Origin: Terrirhizobium terrae
GTDB taxonomy: Bacteria; Pseudomonadota; Alphaproteobacteria; Rhizobiales; Rhizobiaceae
DNA length: 64,000 nt
Assembly (NCBI RefSeq): GCF_030323265.1
Contig: NZ_CP104992.1
Span: 4,191,501 to 4,255,500, forward strand
Direction of reading: 5' to 3'
Notes under the pieces: generated by a model
Databases searched by the model: none
What the model saw: only the letters and a program-made list of their open reading frames with translations
What the model was told of the DNA's origin: nothing
In this document: piece by piece, positions 8,408-17,915 of the stretch
Layout: the number at the start of each line of letters is the position of its first letter
How positions within the stretch are numbered: position 1 is the first letter of the stretch
Translations under genes and position numbers: made by a program

Positions 8408-10101
8408 ATGTCCAAACGGCTTGAAACACTGATCGATCAAGGCACGGGCCGCGAACCGGCCGATATCGTGCTGAAGGGCGGCAAGTTCTTCGACCTCGTC
8501 ACCGGCGAACTCGTTCAATCCGACATCGCCATCTGCGGCGAACGGATCGTTGGTACCTGTGGCGACTATCAGGGCAGGACCGAGATCGACATCACCGGCA
8601 GGATCGTCGTGCCGGGCTTCATCGATACCCACCTCCATATCGAATCCTCGCTCGTGACGCCGCACGAATTCGATCGCTGCGTCCTGCCCTATGGCGTGAC
8701 GACCGCAATCTGCGACCCTCATGAAATCGCCAATGTCATCGGCGCCGAGGGCATCCGATATTTCCTGGACTCCGCCGAGCAGACGATCATGGACATCCGC
8801 GTCCAGCTCTCCTCCTGCGTCCCGGCGACCCATCTGGAGACGGCCGGCGCCGAACTGCCGATCGAGAAGCTCCTCCCCTTCCGCGAGCACCCGAAAGTCA
8901 TCGGCCTTGCCGAGTTCATGAATTTCCCGGGTGTGATCCACAAGGACCCCACCTGCCTCGCCAAGCTCGACGCCTTCTACGGCGACCATATCGATGGTCA
9001 CGCCCCCTCCTGCGCGGCAACGACCTGAACGGCTATCTTGCGGCCGGCATCCGCACCGAGCACGAGAGCACCACGGCCGAAGAAGCGTTCGAAAAGATCC
9101 GCAAGGGCATGCACGTCCTCGTGCGCGAAGGCTCGGTGTCGAAGGATCTGCACGCGCTTATGCCGATCATCACCGAGCGCCTGTCGCCTTACCTCGCGCT
9201 CTGCACCGACGACCGAAATCCGCTCGATATCGCCGAGCAGGGTCATCTCGACTACATGATCCGCACCGCGATCGCGGCCGGCGTCGAGCCGCTCGCCATC
9301 TACCGCGCCGCATCCATATCCGCCGCCAAGGCTTTCGGCCTGCGAGACCGCGGCCTTGTAGCCCCCGGCTGGCGCGCCGATCTCGTCGTCATCGACACAC
9401 TCGAAAGCTGCAAGGCCGAGATCGTCTTCTCGGCCGGCCGCCGCGTCAGCAACGAGCTCTTCGCCACCCGCAAACCCGTCGCCCCGGTCGGCCTTCATAG
9501 CGTCAAGGCAAGGCCGGTCCAGGCCATGCATTTCGGCGTCCCCTATTCCGAAGCCGAAACCCCGGTCATCGGCGTTATGCCTGGCAAGATCATCACCGAG
9601 CACCGTCGCTATCGCCTGCCCGCCGCCGGCAACCAGGCCGGCGTCGATCTCGACCGCGACATCATCAAGGTCGCCGTCATCGAGCGCCACGGCAAAAACG
9701 GCAACCACGCCAACGGCTTCGTCCAGGGCTTCGGCCTGAAGAAGGGCGCGATCGCCTCCACCGTCGGGCATGACAGCCACAATATCTGCGTCGTCGGCGT
9801 CTCGGAGGACGACATGGCGCTCGCCGCCAACAGACTGGGCGAAACCCAGGGCGGCTTCGTCGTCGTCGAGGATGGCAAGGTCACGGGCGAGATCGCCCTC
9901 CCCATCGCCGGTCTGATGAGCCGGGAACCCTATGAGTGGGTGCGCGACACGCTGCATGAGCTGAGGAAGTCGGCCTATGCCCTTGGAACGACGCTTGAGG
10001 AACCATTCCTGCAGGTCGCCTTCCTGCCCCTTCCCGTCATCCCCCACCTGAAGATCTCCGACCGGGGCATGGTGGATGTCGACAGGTTTCAGCTGATCTG
10101 A
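8408..10101 (+). CDS. ade: adenine deaminase (frameshifted)
   Basis: 564 residues after repair, the usual length. Deaminates adenine to hypoxanthine in purine salvage; binuclear metal amidohydrolase fold. The N-terminal part has GRIVVPGFIDTHLHIESSLV (metal-binding HxH) and YGVTTAICDPHEIANV; after the break, NDLNGYLAAGIRTEHEST and LALCTDDRNPLDIAEQGHLD carry further ligands. The C-terminal domain contains VGHDSHNICVVG. The frame is lost at CCCCC 9003-9007, where DGHAP should continue LLRGNDLNG; one more C restores it. Monocistronic. Confidence 0.93.
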
Positions 10102-10175
10102 ACAGGTCGCGTCAGAGAGACACGCATCGGGCGCTGGAAAAACACCAAGCGGCCTCCCCTTTTCCATAGGTTGCG

Positions 10176-10225
10176 AAAACCTGGCATCGCGAGTTCTCTT
10201 CTTGCGAAATCCAGGCCAGGTTTTT
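10176..10225 (+). terminator. terminator-like hairpin after ade
   Basis: AAAACCTGGC (10176-10185) pairs exactly with GCCAGGTTTT (10215-10224), and the T run reaches 10225. The 29-base loop can form an inner TCGC/GCGA pair. It is 75 bases after the ade stop. The long loop makes it a moderate-quality call. Confidence 0.5.
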
Positions 10226-10374
10226 ACAGATATTCCGCCGGGCGAAAGTCAAACATGACTCGCTCGACGCGTCGTCCGCGTGTTCTCCCGTCTTCCGTCA
10301 CATTGGCTGTGGCGCCTGGAAGACGGTGAAGCGGGCGTTCACTGCGGGTATAGCCCCATCCAAGGAGACCAGAC

Positions 10375-11481
10375 ATGAACTTCAAGACCCTCATCGGGGC
10401 AACCGCCCTCGCCTCCACCCTGTTTTCGTCAGTGGCCTACGCCGACATTACGATCGGGCTGATCGCGCCGCTCACCGGCCCGGTTGCCGCCTATGGCGCT
10501 CAGGTCAGGAACGGCGTCGAGACTGCCATTGCCGTGATCAACGAAAACGGCGGCGTACTCGGCGAAAAGCTCGTCCTGAAGGCTGCAGATGACGCGGCCG
10601 AACCGAAGCAGGGCGTATCCGCCGCAAACCAGCTGATCGGCGAAGGCATCCAGTTCGTCGTCGGCCCCGTCACCTCCGGCGTTGCGGTTCCCGCGTCCGA
10701 CGTGCTGGCGGAAAACGGCGTGCTGATGGTCACCCCGACGGCGACGACCCCGACGCTGACGAGCCGCGGCCTCGAAACCGTCCTTCGCACCTGCGGCCGT
10801 GACGACCAGCAGGCGGAAGTGGCCGCACAATATGTGCTGAAGTCCCTCAAGGGCAAGCACATCGCCATCATCGACGACAAGGGCGCCTATGGCAAAGGCC
10901 TGGCCGATGCCTTCAAAGCCACGCTCAATGCGGGCGGCGTTACAGAAGTCGTCAACGAATCCGTCACCCCCGGCGACAAGGATTTCAGCGCTCTGGTGAC
11001 CAAGCTCAAGGCGCAAAATGTCGACGTGATCTATTTCGGCGGCTACCATCCGGAAGGCGGCCTGCTCGTCCGCCAGCTTTCGGATGCCGGCGTAAAGGCC
11101 GCCCTCATCGGCGGTGACGGCCTGTCCAATAGCGAATACTGGACGATCGGCACTGCCGCTGCGGCAGGAACGATCTTCACCAACGCCTCGGACGCCACCA
11201 AGAACCCAGATTCCAAGGCTGCAGCCGATGCGCTCGCCGCACGCAACATCCCGGCCGAAGCCTTCACACTGAACGCCTATGCCGCCGTGGAAGTCATCAA
11301 GGCCGGCATCGAGAAGGCAAAGGCGGCGGATGACGCGGCAGCCGTGGCGGAAGCTCTGAAGTCCGGCGAGGAAATCCCGACCGCGATCGGCAAGCTCACC
11401 TATGGCGAGACGGGCGACCTCACCTCGCAGAGCTTCTCCCTGTTCAAGTGGGAAGACGGCAAGATCGTCGCCGCCGAATAA
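10375..11481 (+). CDS. branched-chain amino-acid type ABC substrate-binding protein (LivK-like)
   Basis: 368 residues. Sec signal peptide (LIGATALASTLFSSVAYA) then ITIGLIAPLTGPVAAYGAQV, the standard start of type I Leu/Ile/Val-binding proteins. Further signatures are GVEFVVG-like IQFVVGPVTSGVAVPAS, HIAIIDDKGAYGKGLADAF and DVIYFGGYHPEGGLLVRQ. Periplasmic. No liv permease or ATPase genes are adjacent, so it is an orphan binding protein here, supplying a permease encoded elsewhere; ligand not determinable from sequence. Confidence 0.9.
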   Translation: MNFKTLIGATALASTLFSSVAYADITIGLIAPLTGPVAAYGAQVRNGVETAIAVINENGGVLGEKLVLKAADDAAEPKQGVSAANQLIGEGIQFVVGPVTSGVAVPASDVLAENGVLMVTPTATTPTLTSRGLETVLRTCGRDDQQAEVAAQYVLKSLKGKHIAIIDDKGAYGKGLADAFKATLNAGGVTEVVNESVTPGDKDFSALVTKLKAQNVDVIYFGGYHPEGGLLVRQLSDAGVKAALIGGDGLSNSEYWTIGTAAAAGTIFTNASDATKNPDSKAAADALAARNIPAEAFTLNAYAAVEVIKAGIEKAKAADDAAAVAEALKSGEEIPTAIGKLTYGETGDLTSQSFSLFKWEDGKIVAAE

Positions 11482-11494
11482 TCTGACAACGGCT

Positions 11495-11527
11495 TTCCGG
11501 CGGCACCTTCAAGGATTGCCGCCGGAA
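11495..11527 (+). terminator. strong hairpin after the livK-like gene
   Basis: TTCCGGCGGCA (11495-11505) and TGCCGCCGGAA (11517-11527) are perfect 11-bp arms around an 11-base loop, 14 bases after the stop. There is no T run, so it may act as a 3' stabiliser rather than a classic intrinsic terminator. Confidence 0.55.
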
Positions 11528-11633
11528 GACATCCATCTCAAAGCCTCAAGTTCTGCCGCCTTACCGTCAGACAGGCCCTTAAAGCCCTGCCTCCTCCCTC
11601 TTCCGGCCAGCTTGTAATTATTAAACCGACCGA

Positions 11634-11679
11634 TTGACAATCCATCTCGATAAGCGCACATTCAACCACATGGTTGAAT
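11634..11679 (+). promoter_or_regulatory. TTGACA promoter element and palindromic operator over the arsR start codon
   Basis: TTGACA occurs at 11634-11639. ATTCAACCA (11660-11668) and TGGTTGAAT (11671-11679) are perfect 9-bp arms with a 2-base centre; the palindrome contains the ATG at 11670. Such palindromes are typical for ArsR repressors paired with SRPBCC genes and imply autoregulation. Its location over the start codon suggests a very short leader or leaderless transcript. Confidence 0.6.
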
Positions 11680-12086
11680 TACACGCACAGCAGATCGACA
11701 CCGTTTTTCATGCGCTGAGCGATGCCACGCGCCGCCAGATGCTGCGGGAACTGACACGCGGCGAACGCACGGTCGGCCAGCTGGCCGAGCCCTACGCCAT
11801 GTCGCTCGCCGCAGCCTCCAAGCATATCAAGGTTCTGGAGGGTGCCGGCCTCGTGCGCCGCGAGATCCAGGGCCGCACCCATCTCTGCCGCCTCGATCCC
11901 GGCCCGCTCGCCACGGCACACGAATGGCTGTCCTTCTACGAACATTTCTGGACCGATCGCCTGGATGCTTTGGAACGCCTCCTGAAGGAAGACGACGCCC
12001 GAAGGGCCTTGGCCGATCGACCCACCGACAAACCTGCCCCGAAGCCTGCCCCCAAGCCCGCATCGAAACCTGGAAATGAACCTTGA
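11670..12086 (+). CDS. ArsR family repressor, partner of SRPBCC protein
   Basis: 138 residues from ATG 11670; a TTG at 11634 is rejected because it would sit in the putative -35 element. Core: VFHALSDATRRQMLRELTRG, LAEPYAMSLAAASKHIKVLE and AGLVRREIQGRTHLCRLDP, the ArsR subclass lacking metal-binding Cys that is usually encoded next to an AHSA1/SRPBCC protein. The tail is unusual: a Pro/Lys repeat (KPAPKPAPKPASKPG) of about 20 residues. First gene of a three-gene run; the palindrome across its start codon suggests self-repression. Confidence 0.85.
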   Translation: MVELHAQQIDTVFHALSDATRRQMLRELTRGERTVGQLAEPYAMSLAAASKHIKVLEGAGLVRREIQGRTHLCRLDPGPLATAHEWLSFYEHFWTDRLDALERLLKEDDARRALADRPTDKPAPKPAPKPASKPGNEP

Positions 12087-12107
12087 ATCAAAACTGGGAG
12101 AAGACCG

Positions 12108-12640
12108 ATGAACAGCATGAATCTATTGGAGAAATACGGCACCGTTACAGCGCCCTCCGAGATCACCATCCAGCGCAAGCTGCCCGGTCCGATCGAGCGC
12201 ATCTGGGATTATCTGACCGATAGCGACCTGCGCCGCCAATGGCTGGCCTCCGGCATCATGCCGAGCCAGCCGGGCGGCTCGTTCGAACTCGTCTGGCGCA
12301 ACGACGAGCTGACCGACGGCGCGGAAGCTCGGCCCGAAGGCTTCCCGAGGAACAGCGGATGACGAGCGAGATCGTTCTCTTCGAGGCCCCGCACCGCCTC
12401 GCCTTCACCTGGCCGCCGCGCGGCGAGGTCTCGATCGAACTCAAGACCATCGGCTCGGATGTCTTGCTCACCCTCGTTCACAGACGCATTTCCGACCGCA
12501 AGAACATGACCATGGTCGGCGCCGGCTGGCACATGCATCTCGATATCCTCGCCGCCAAGGCCGAGGGTCGCAAGCCTGAGCCCTTCTGGCAGGGCTGGCA
12601 GCGGCTGCGGGATGAGTACGAGCGCCTCATTCCGGAGTGA
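12108..12640 (+). CDS. SRPBCC (AHSA1-like) protein (frameshifted)
   Basis: About 177 residues after repair. ITIQRKLPGPIERIWDYLTD and LRRQWLASGIMPSQPGGSFE give the START-like helix-grip fold; later IVLFEAPHRLAFTWP, ELKTIGSDVLLTLVHRRI and GWHMHLDILAAKAEG. The frame breaks at CCC 12344-12346: EGFP should run on into EEQRMTSEIV. One extra C restores this. Ligand unknown; such proteins bind small hydrophobic molecules and are commonly controlled by the upstream ArsR partner. Confidence 0.85.
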
Positions 12641-12719
12641 ACCTCCCACTCCCTGCCGGCCTCCGGATCGGCAGGGCCAACGCTGACAATCGATCGCCCT
12701 TTCGGACATGGAGACAATC

Positions 12720-13136
12720 ATGAGCAGGCCATTTACCGGCGGCTGCGCCTGCGGCGCCATCCGCTACCATGTCACGAGCGACCCTGTCGCCATGGTCGAT
12801 TGCCAGTGCCGACAATGCCAGCGCGAGAGCGGCACCGGCCACACCTCGAACATGGTCTTCGCAGGCGCGACGGTAAAGCTTGAAGGCCAACCCGGCCATT
12901 GGGAGGCGACTGGTGACGGCGGGACGGTCAAAAGTCGCGCTTTCTGCACGACCTGCGGCTCGCCCGTCTACATGACCTTCCCCGCCATGCCGGATCTCTT
13001 CGTCATCCGCGCCGCAAGCCTCGACGAGCCGGACCGCTACCAACCGCAGATCGTCACCTGGACCGACGGCGCCCAGCCATGGGATCGCATCGACACGGCC
13101 CTGACCACCTTCGCGCGAATGCCACCGGCAGGGTAA
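12720..13136 (+). CDS. GFA family glutathione-dependent formaldehyde-activating-like protein
   Basis: 138 residues; ATG 12720 preceded by GGAGA. Zinc-binding Cys pattern: GGCACGAIRY, CQCRQCQRESG and FCTTCGSPVY, the GFA (Mss4-like) layout. The family is named for S-(hydroxymethyl)glutathione synthase, but most members including this short form have no proven activity. Follows the ArsR/SRPBCC genes by 80 bases in the same direction and may be co-transcribed. Confidence 0.85.
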   Translation: MSRPFTGGCACGAIRYHVTSDPVAMVDCQCRQCQRESGTGHTSNMVFAGATVKLEGQPGHWEATGDGGTVKSRAFCTTCGSPVYMTFPAMPDLFVIRAASLDEPDRYQPQIVTWTDGAQPWDRIDTALTTFARMPPAG

Positions 13137-13295
13137 ATCACCATCTGAGCCAGTAACGCACCATAATCTGCCAGTCGCCCGCCAATCGGCCAGCCGTGCC
13201 ACATTCTTGGCCCTCAGGTCTTGAAGATGACAGGCTTGTCAGGCAATAGGCCCCTTCACGTTTTAGAAGAACTGTAAGAAGGCCGGCCGAACGAG

Positions 13296-14393
13296 ATGCT
13301 GCAGACCCCCTACTACCTCATCGACAAGTCGAAACTGCTCCAGAATATGGAGAAGATCGCCGTTGTCCGCGAGAAGTCGGGCGCCAAGGCATTGCTGGCG
13401 CTAAAGTGCTTCGCCACCTGGTCGGTCTTCGATTTCATGCGCGACTACATGGACGGCACCACGTCCTCGTCGCTGAATGAGGTCCGCCTCGGCCACGAGC
13501 GCTTCGGCAAGGAAACCCACGCCTATTCCGTCGCCTATGCCGATTACGAGATCGATGAAGTCGTCTCCCACGCCGACAAGATCATCTTTAACTCGATCGG
13601 CCAGCTGCAGCGTTTCGAAAGCCAGTCCTCCGCCATCACCCGCGGCCTGCGCCTGAACCCCGGCGTCTCCTCCTCGTCCTTCGATCTGGCAGACCCTGCC
13701 CGCCCCTTCTCGCGGCTGGGCGAATGGGATCTCGCCAAGGTCGAGCCGGTCATGGACATGATCACCGGCTTCATGATCCACAACAATTGCGAGAACAAGG
13801 ATTTCTCCCTGTTCGATCGCATGCTCGGCGATATGGAGGAAAAGTTCGCACCGCTTCTGAAGAGGGCCGAATGGGTCTCGCTCGGCGGCGGCATCCATTT
13901 CACCGGCGACGACTACCCGGTCGACCAGTTTGCCGAACGCTTGAAGCGTTTCTCCGGCGAATATGGCGTCCAAGTCTATCTTGAGCCAGGCGAAGCCTCG
14001 ATCACCAGATCGACGACGCTGGAAACCACCGTCCTCGACACGCTTTACAACGGCAAGAACCTTGTCGTGGTGGATTCATCCATCGAAGCGCACATGCTGG
14101 ATCTTTTGATCTATCGTGAGAATGCCAAGGTTCACCCCAACCAGGGACCCCATCGTGCGATGATCTGCGGCAAGTCATGCCTTGCCGGGGATATCTTCGG
14201 GGAATTCGACTTCCCGGAGGAAGTAAAGGTCGGCGACCGCATCTCGTTCCAGGATGCTGCCGGTTACACGATGGTCAAGAAAAACTGGTTTAACGGCGTG
14301 AAAATGCCGGCAATCGCCATCCGGGAACTGGATGGCAGCCTCAGGACGGTCCGTGAGTTTGACTACACGGACTACGAACAGAGCCTTTCCTGA
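13296..14393 (+). CDS. nspC: carboxynorspermidine decarboxylase
   Basis: 365 residues. PLP-dependent fold III decarboxylase that turns carboxy(nor)spermidine into (nor)spermidine. The PLP lysine is in AKALLALKCFATWSVF (Lys37). Other motifs are SLNEVRLGHERFGKETH, WVSLGGGIHFTGDDYP, YLEPGEASI and the C-terminal MICGKSCLAGDIFGEF with active-site Cys. Start MLQTPYYLIDKSKL. Followed 67 bases later by the carboxynorspermidine dehydrogenase gene, so the pair forms the alternative spermidine pathway used by rhizobia and agrobacteria. Cytoplasmic. Confidence 0.93.
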   Translation: MLQTPYYLIDKSKLLQNMEKIAVVREKSGAKALLALKCFATWSVFDFMRDYMDGTTSSSLNEVRLGHERFGKETHAYSVAYADYEIDEVVSHADKIIFNSIGQLQRFESQSSAITRGLRLNPGVSSSSFDLADPARPFSRLGEWDLAKVEPVMDMITGFMIHNNCENKDFSLFDRMLGDMEEKFAPLLKRAEWVSLGGGIHFTGDDYPVDQFAERLKRFSGEYGVQVYLEPGEASITRSTTLETTVLDTLYNGKNLVVVDSSIEAHMLDLLIYRENAKVHPNQGPHRAMICGKSCLAGDIFGEFDFPEEVKVGDRISFQDAAGYTMVKKNWFNGVKMPAIAIRELDGSLRTVREFDYTDYEQSLS

Positions 14394-14460
14394 ACAGAAA
14401 GGGCCAAAGGCCCACAGGACAAGACTTTCTGACGATTGGACGCAAGGAGTGGTCCCCAGA

Positions 14461-15702
14461 ATGAAGAAGAACGTGCTCATCATCGGCGCCGGCGGCGTCG
14501 CACAGGTCGTTGCCCACAAGTGTGCGCAGAACAACGATGTCCTTGGTGACATCCATATCGCATCGCGCACCAAGTCGAAATGCGACGCCATCATCGCCTC
14601 AGTCCACGAGAAGAAGGCGATGAAGCAGCCGGGCGTGCTCGAAGCCCATGCGCTTGACGCGCTCGACATCGAAGCCACCAAGGCCTTGATCGAAAAGACC
14701 GACAGCCAGATCGTCATCAATGTCGGCACCGCCTTCTTGAACATGTCGGTGCTGCGCGCCTGCATGGATACCGGCGTCGCCTATATCGACACCGCCATCC
14801 ACGAAGAGCCGAACAAGATCTGCGAGACCCCGCCGTGGTACGGTAACTACGAGTGGAAGCGTGCTGCCGAATGCGAGGAAAAGGGCATCACCGCCATCCT
14901 CGGCGCCGGCTTCGATCCGGGCGTCGTCAACGCCTATGCGCGTCTGGCCAAGGACGAATATCTCGACAAGGTCACCGACGTCGATATCGTCGACATCAAT
15001 GCCGGCAGCCACGGCAAGTATTTCGCCACCAACTTCGACCCGGAAATCAATTTCCGCGAATTCACGGGTGTCGTTTATTCGTGGCAGGGCGGCGAATGGA
15101 ACGTCAACAAGATGTTCGAAATCGGCAAGGACTACGACCTGCCGGTCGTCGGCACCCGCCGCGCCTATCTCTGCGGCCATGATGAAGTGCATTCGCTGGC
15201 CAAGAACATGGAAGGCGCCGACGTGCGCTTCTGGATGGGCTTCGGCGATCACTACATCAACGTCTTCACCGTCCTAAAGTCGATCGGCCTTCTCTCCGAA
15301 CAGCCGGTCAAGCTCGCCGACGGTTCCGAAGTCGTGCCGCTCAAGGTCGTAAAAGCCTGCCTGCCCGACCCGTCCTCGCTGGCGCCGGAATACGAAGGCA
15401 AGACCTGCATCGGCGACTTCGTCAAGGGCATCAAGGACGGCAAGGAACGCACGGTGTTCATCTACAACGTCGCCGACCACAAGGAAGCCTATAATGAAGT
15501 GGGCTCCCAGGGCATTTCCTACACCGCCGGCGTTCCCCTGGTCGCAGCCGCCATGCTGGTGGCAACGGGCGAATGGGACGTCAAGAAGATGGCAAACGTC
15601 GAAGAACTGGCCCCGCGCCCGTTCCTCAATATCCTCAACAAGATCGGCCTGCAGACCTGCATCCGCGACGAACAGGGCGAGCGCGAACTGCATTTCGATT
15701 GA
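14461..15702 (+). CDS. carboxynorspermidine dehydrogenase (saccharopine dehydrogenase family)
   Basis: 413 residues from ATG 14461 (purine-rich GGAGTGG upstream). The Rossmann start MKKNVLIIGAGGVAQVVAHK and IHIASRTKSKCDAI bind NADPH; ETPPWYGNYEWKRAAECEEK and GAGFDPGVVNAYARLA are typical of the carboxyspermidine branch of the LYS9 family. It condenses putrescine (or diaminopropane) with aspartate semialdehyde to carboxy(nor)spermidine, the substrate of the upstream decarboxylase. A strong terminator follows. Confidence 0.9.
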   Translation: MKKNVLIIGAGGVAQVVAHKCAQNNDVLGDIHIASRTKSKCDAIIASVHEKKAMKQPGVLEAHALDALDIEATKALIEKTDSQIVINVGTAFLNMSVLRACMDTGVAYIDTAIHEEPNKICETPPWYGNYEWKRAAECEEKGITAILGAGFDPGVVNAYARLAKDEYLDKVTDVDIVDINAGSHGKYFATNFDPEINFREFTGVVYSWQGGEWNVNKMFEIGKDYDLPVVGTRRAYLCGHDEVHSLAKNMEGADVRFWMGFGDHYINVFTVLKSIGLLSEQPVKLADGSEVVPLKVVKACLPDPSSLAPEYEGKTCIGDFVKGIKDGKERTVFIYNVADHKEAYNEVGSQGISYTAGVPLVAAAMLVATGEWDVKKMANVEELAPRPFLNILNKIGLQTCIRDEQGERELHFD

Positions 15703-15736
15703 GATGCGGCGAAAGCCTCATCACTGAAATGACGAA

Positions 15737-15764
15737 AGGCCCGCGAGTGATCGCGGGCCTTTTT
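15737..15764 (+). terminator. rho-independent terminator
   Basis: Perfect 10-bp GC-rich stem AGGCCCGCGA (15737-15746) / TCGCGGGCCT (15751-15760), 4-base loop, then TTTT. It ends the nspC operon and is also positioned to serve the convergent GNAT gene. Confidence 0.9.
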
Positions 15765-15785
15765 GCTTTAAAAGCTCGGTTGGGA

Positions 15786-16619
15786 TCACGCCGGCCTTTT
15801 GAAGTTGAGGCGATGATAGGCCTCGACGAAGCCCCGACGTAGAAAATTGTCGCGCGACGTCTGTTTCATATCGGGTTGCTCCGGCCGGCCGGTTTCGGCG
15901 GTGATGTGGGTGGCGCCCTTGGCAAGGGCGATCTTGGTGCGAGCGTCAATCAGCGCCCCCTGGACACCGTTTCGCCTGGCCTCCGGCAATGTGCCGCCGA
16001 CACCGAACCAGGCCCAATTGTCCTTGACGAAAAGGGCTCCGCTTCCGGCAGGCTTGCCGTCGAGCAGCGCGACAACCGTCGTCCAGTTCGGCCGGCCGAC
16101 AAGCGCCCCGAACCAGTCCGCAAGGATCTCGGGAAATCCGAAGGCCTTCACGACAAGTCGGCCGTAGACCGCCGGTTCGGGATCGGTAACGATCTCGATG
16201 CCGGACTGCAGCGATCCGCCTGCGTGAATCTCGCTCGAAAAGTCGAAACGGCGAACGAGCTTGGACCATCCATTGCCCGTTGGCGTAAGGCCCATACTGC
16301 CGGCCCAGCGTTGTATTGCCGCCGTGCTCTCGTCATTTGCGATCTGCAGCGCAAAAGCAGGATCAGCATTCTCTTCCAGCCATGTCGTTAACGAGGCAAG
16401 ATCGGGAGCCTCCGCGTCCTCCAGACCGAAACTGCGGTTGAGCTCGGTGACCGCCATGCCCCGGCATGCAATAGCCGGGGCAGAGCTGATTTCAGTGGAT
16501 GCCAGCGCCATCTCGCCCCTTACGTGAGCAGGCGCGGCCGCATAAAGATCGAGCCAAGCCTCTTTCTCGATAGCCTCGATGGTCGCCGGGGAAATTCTCG
16601 CTACTGTATCCACTTGCAT
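15786..16619 (-). CDS. GNAT family N-acetyltransferase
   Basis: 277 residues. The N-terminal half is poorly conserved; the C-terminal half carries the acetyl-CoA fold: WTTVVALLDGKPAGSGALFV, WAWFGVGGTLPEARRNGVQG (motif A with R-N-G-V-Q-G replacing the usual R-x-x-G-x-G/A) and RRGFVEAYHRLNF at the end. Substrate unknown. Monocistronic, convergent with the polyamine operon. Confidence 0.8.
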   Translation of the reverse strand: MQVDTVARISPATIEAIEKEAWLDLYAAAPAHVRGEMALASTEISSAPAIACRGMAVTELNRSFGLEDAEAPDLASLTTWLEENADPAFALQIANDESTAAIQRWAGSMGLTPTGNGWSKLVRRFDFSSEIHAGGSLQSGIEIVTDPEPAVYGRLVVKAFGFPEILADWFGALVGRPNWTTVVALLDGKPAGSGALFVKDNWAWFGVGGTLPEARRNGVQGALIDARTKIALAKGATHITAETGRPEQPDMKQTSRDNFLRRGFVEAYHRLNFKRPA

Positions 16620-16735
16620 GACGGCTCCTTGCCAAGGATATGACCTGGAGCTGAAATACCATCGAATATCGGCACGGCCACGAGACTTCGCGCTACGATT
16701 GAAATCACTGCGTGAAACGTCTGAGCGCTGCCGCT

Positions 16736-17895
16736 TCAGCCTTCGCCGGTCACAAGATCATGAACCGTGGCGGCGAAGCTGTCATAAATGGTCAATAACG
16801 GGAGCATCGAGAAGAAGGCATTCTGGCTGCCGTCCTCCACGTAGGGCGACCAGCGGATCAGGGTGTAGAGCCTCCCTCGTGCCAGACCATCATTGCGCGA
16901 GCACTGCTTTGGGTCGTTCCATCCTCGCCCGTCAGCGAAAACAGGAAATGCTGTACCAGCGCGTCCTTGCCGCTCGGCCCCGATCCGGCACTGGTCTCTT
17001 CGAGTTTGAGCACGCCGGGCTGCTGTCCCTGGAACTGAAGCTTGATGAAAAGCGGGATTGCCTCGCTACCAACCTTTTCGAGGTCGGGTTTGGCAGTCAT
17101 GTCCGCTGCCAGCAGCCACGCTCCGCCCTTGGTCACGTTCCCATCCTGCTTGAGGATATGCAGCTCGGCGGTCGGCCGCCCGTCGAAATCGTTGATCGGG
17201 ACGCCCCAGTCGTCGGGAATGCGCAGGTCGATCGTCTTGCCGCCGATCCTGAGAGGCACTTCCTTCACGCTGTCCCAGTAACCGCCATCCTCGCCGTTCT
17301 TGAATGCCATGTTGTCCGTAAACGTCGTGGCATAATTCTCCGCGGCCTCGAAAATCGCGGAACGATCCTCATCCGTCTTGGCCTTGGCCAGCGAGAAGAG
17401 GAAATTCACGGCCAGAGCCTGGTGGCCGCGCGTCAGGCAGCGGCTAATGATGCCATCGGCAGCAAGCCCGTCGACATATTTGAATGCCAGGGACATGGCA
17501 TCGGACCGATGCCGCGTCACCTTCTCTTCGACCTGTTTGTACCCCTCTTCCTCCTGCACCCGGCTACAGATGCGATCGGCACCGCCGGATGTCCGAAGGT
17601 CATAACCCAATATGGTCACCCTGACGGGTACCTCGGCAGTATCGATCACCGGCACCTCGCCGATGATCTTGATGCTGCCGAATCTCATTTTTTCCCGCGG
17701 CTTCATCGGCACGAAAGCTACTTTTGCCTCGTCCGGCACCAGCGTCTTGAAATCCAGGTCCGGCGCCGAAAACTCGAACGCCCTTTCAACCCAGCCTTCT
17801 TTGACCGGCGGTTCGCCAGTTTCTTCGGCAGCCAAGGGCCCTCCAAAACCAACGAGCGCGCAGGTCAACGCCTGAACGAGCAAAAGCCTCTTCAT
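16736..17895 (-). CDS. secreted protein of unknown function (frameshifted near C terminus)
   Basis: About 386 residues after repair. ATG 17895 (MKRLLLVQALTCALVGFGG) is chosen because GGGGGGCGG precedes it; the in-frame TTG upstream is unlikely. A Sec signal peptide ends near LAAEE, so the product is periplasmic. I do not recognise the family. The visible frame ends at 16858 with WHEGGSTP, but one extra G at the run on plus 16874-16876 gives RLYTLIRWSPYVEDGSQ and a hydrophobic tail to a stop at 16736, a natural C terminus. No membrane span beyond the signal and no catalytic motif seen. Confidence 0.65.
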
Positions 17896-17915
17896 GCCGC
17901 CCCCCAAATTTGCCC

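Noticed and set aside
8998..10167. 389-residue antisense ORF opposite ade
   Set aside because: Shadow frame; no domain, while the sense strand has metal-ligand motifs of adenine deaminase.
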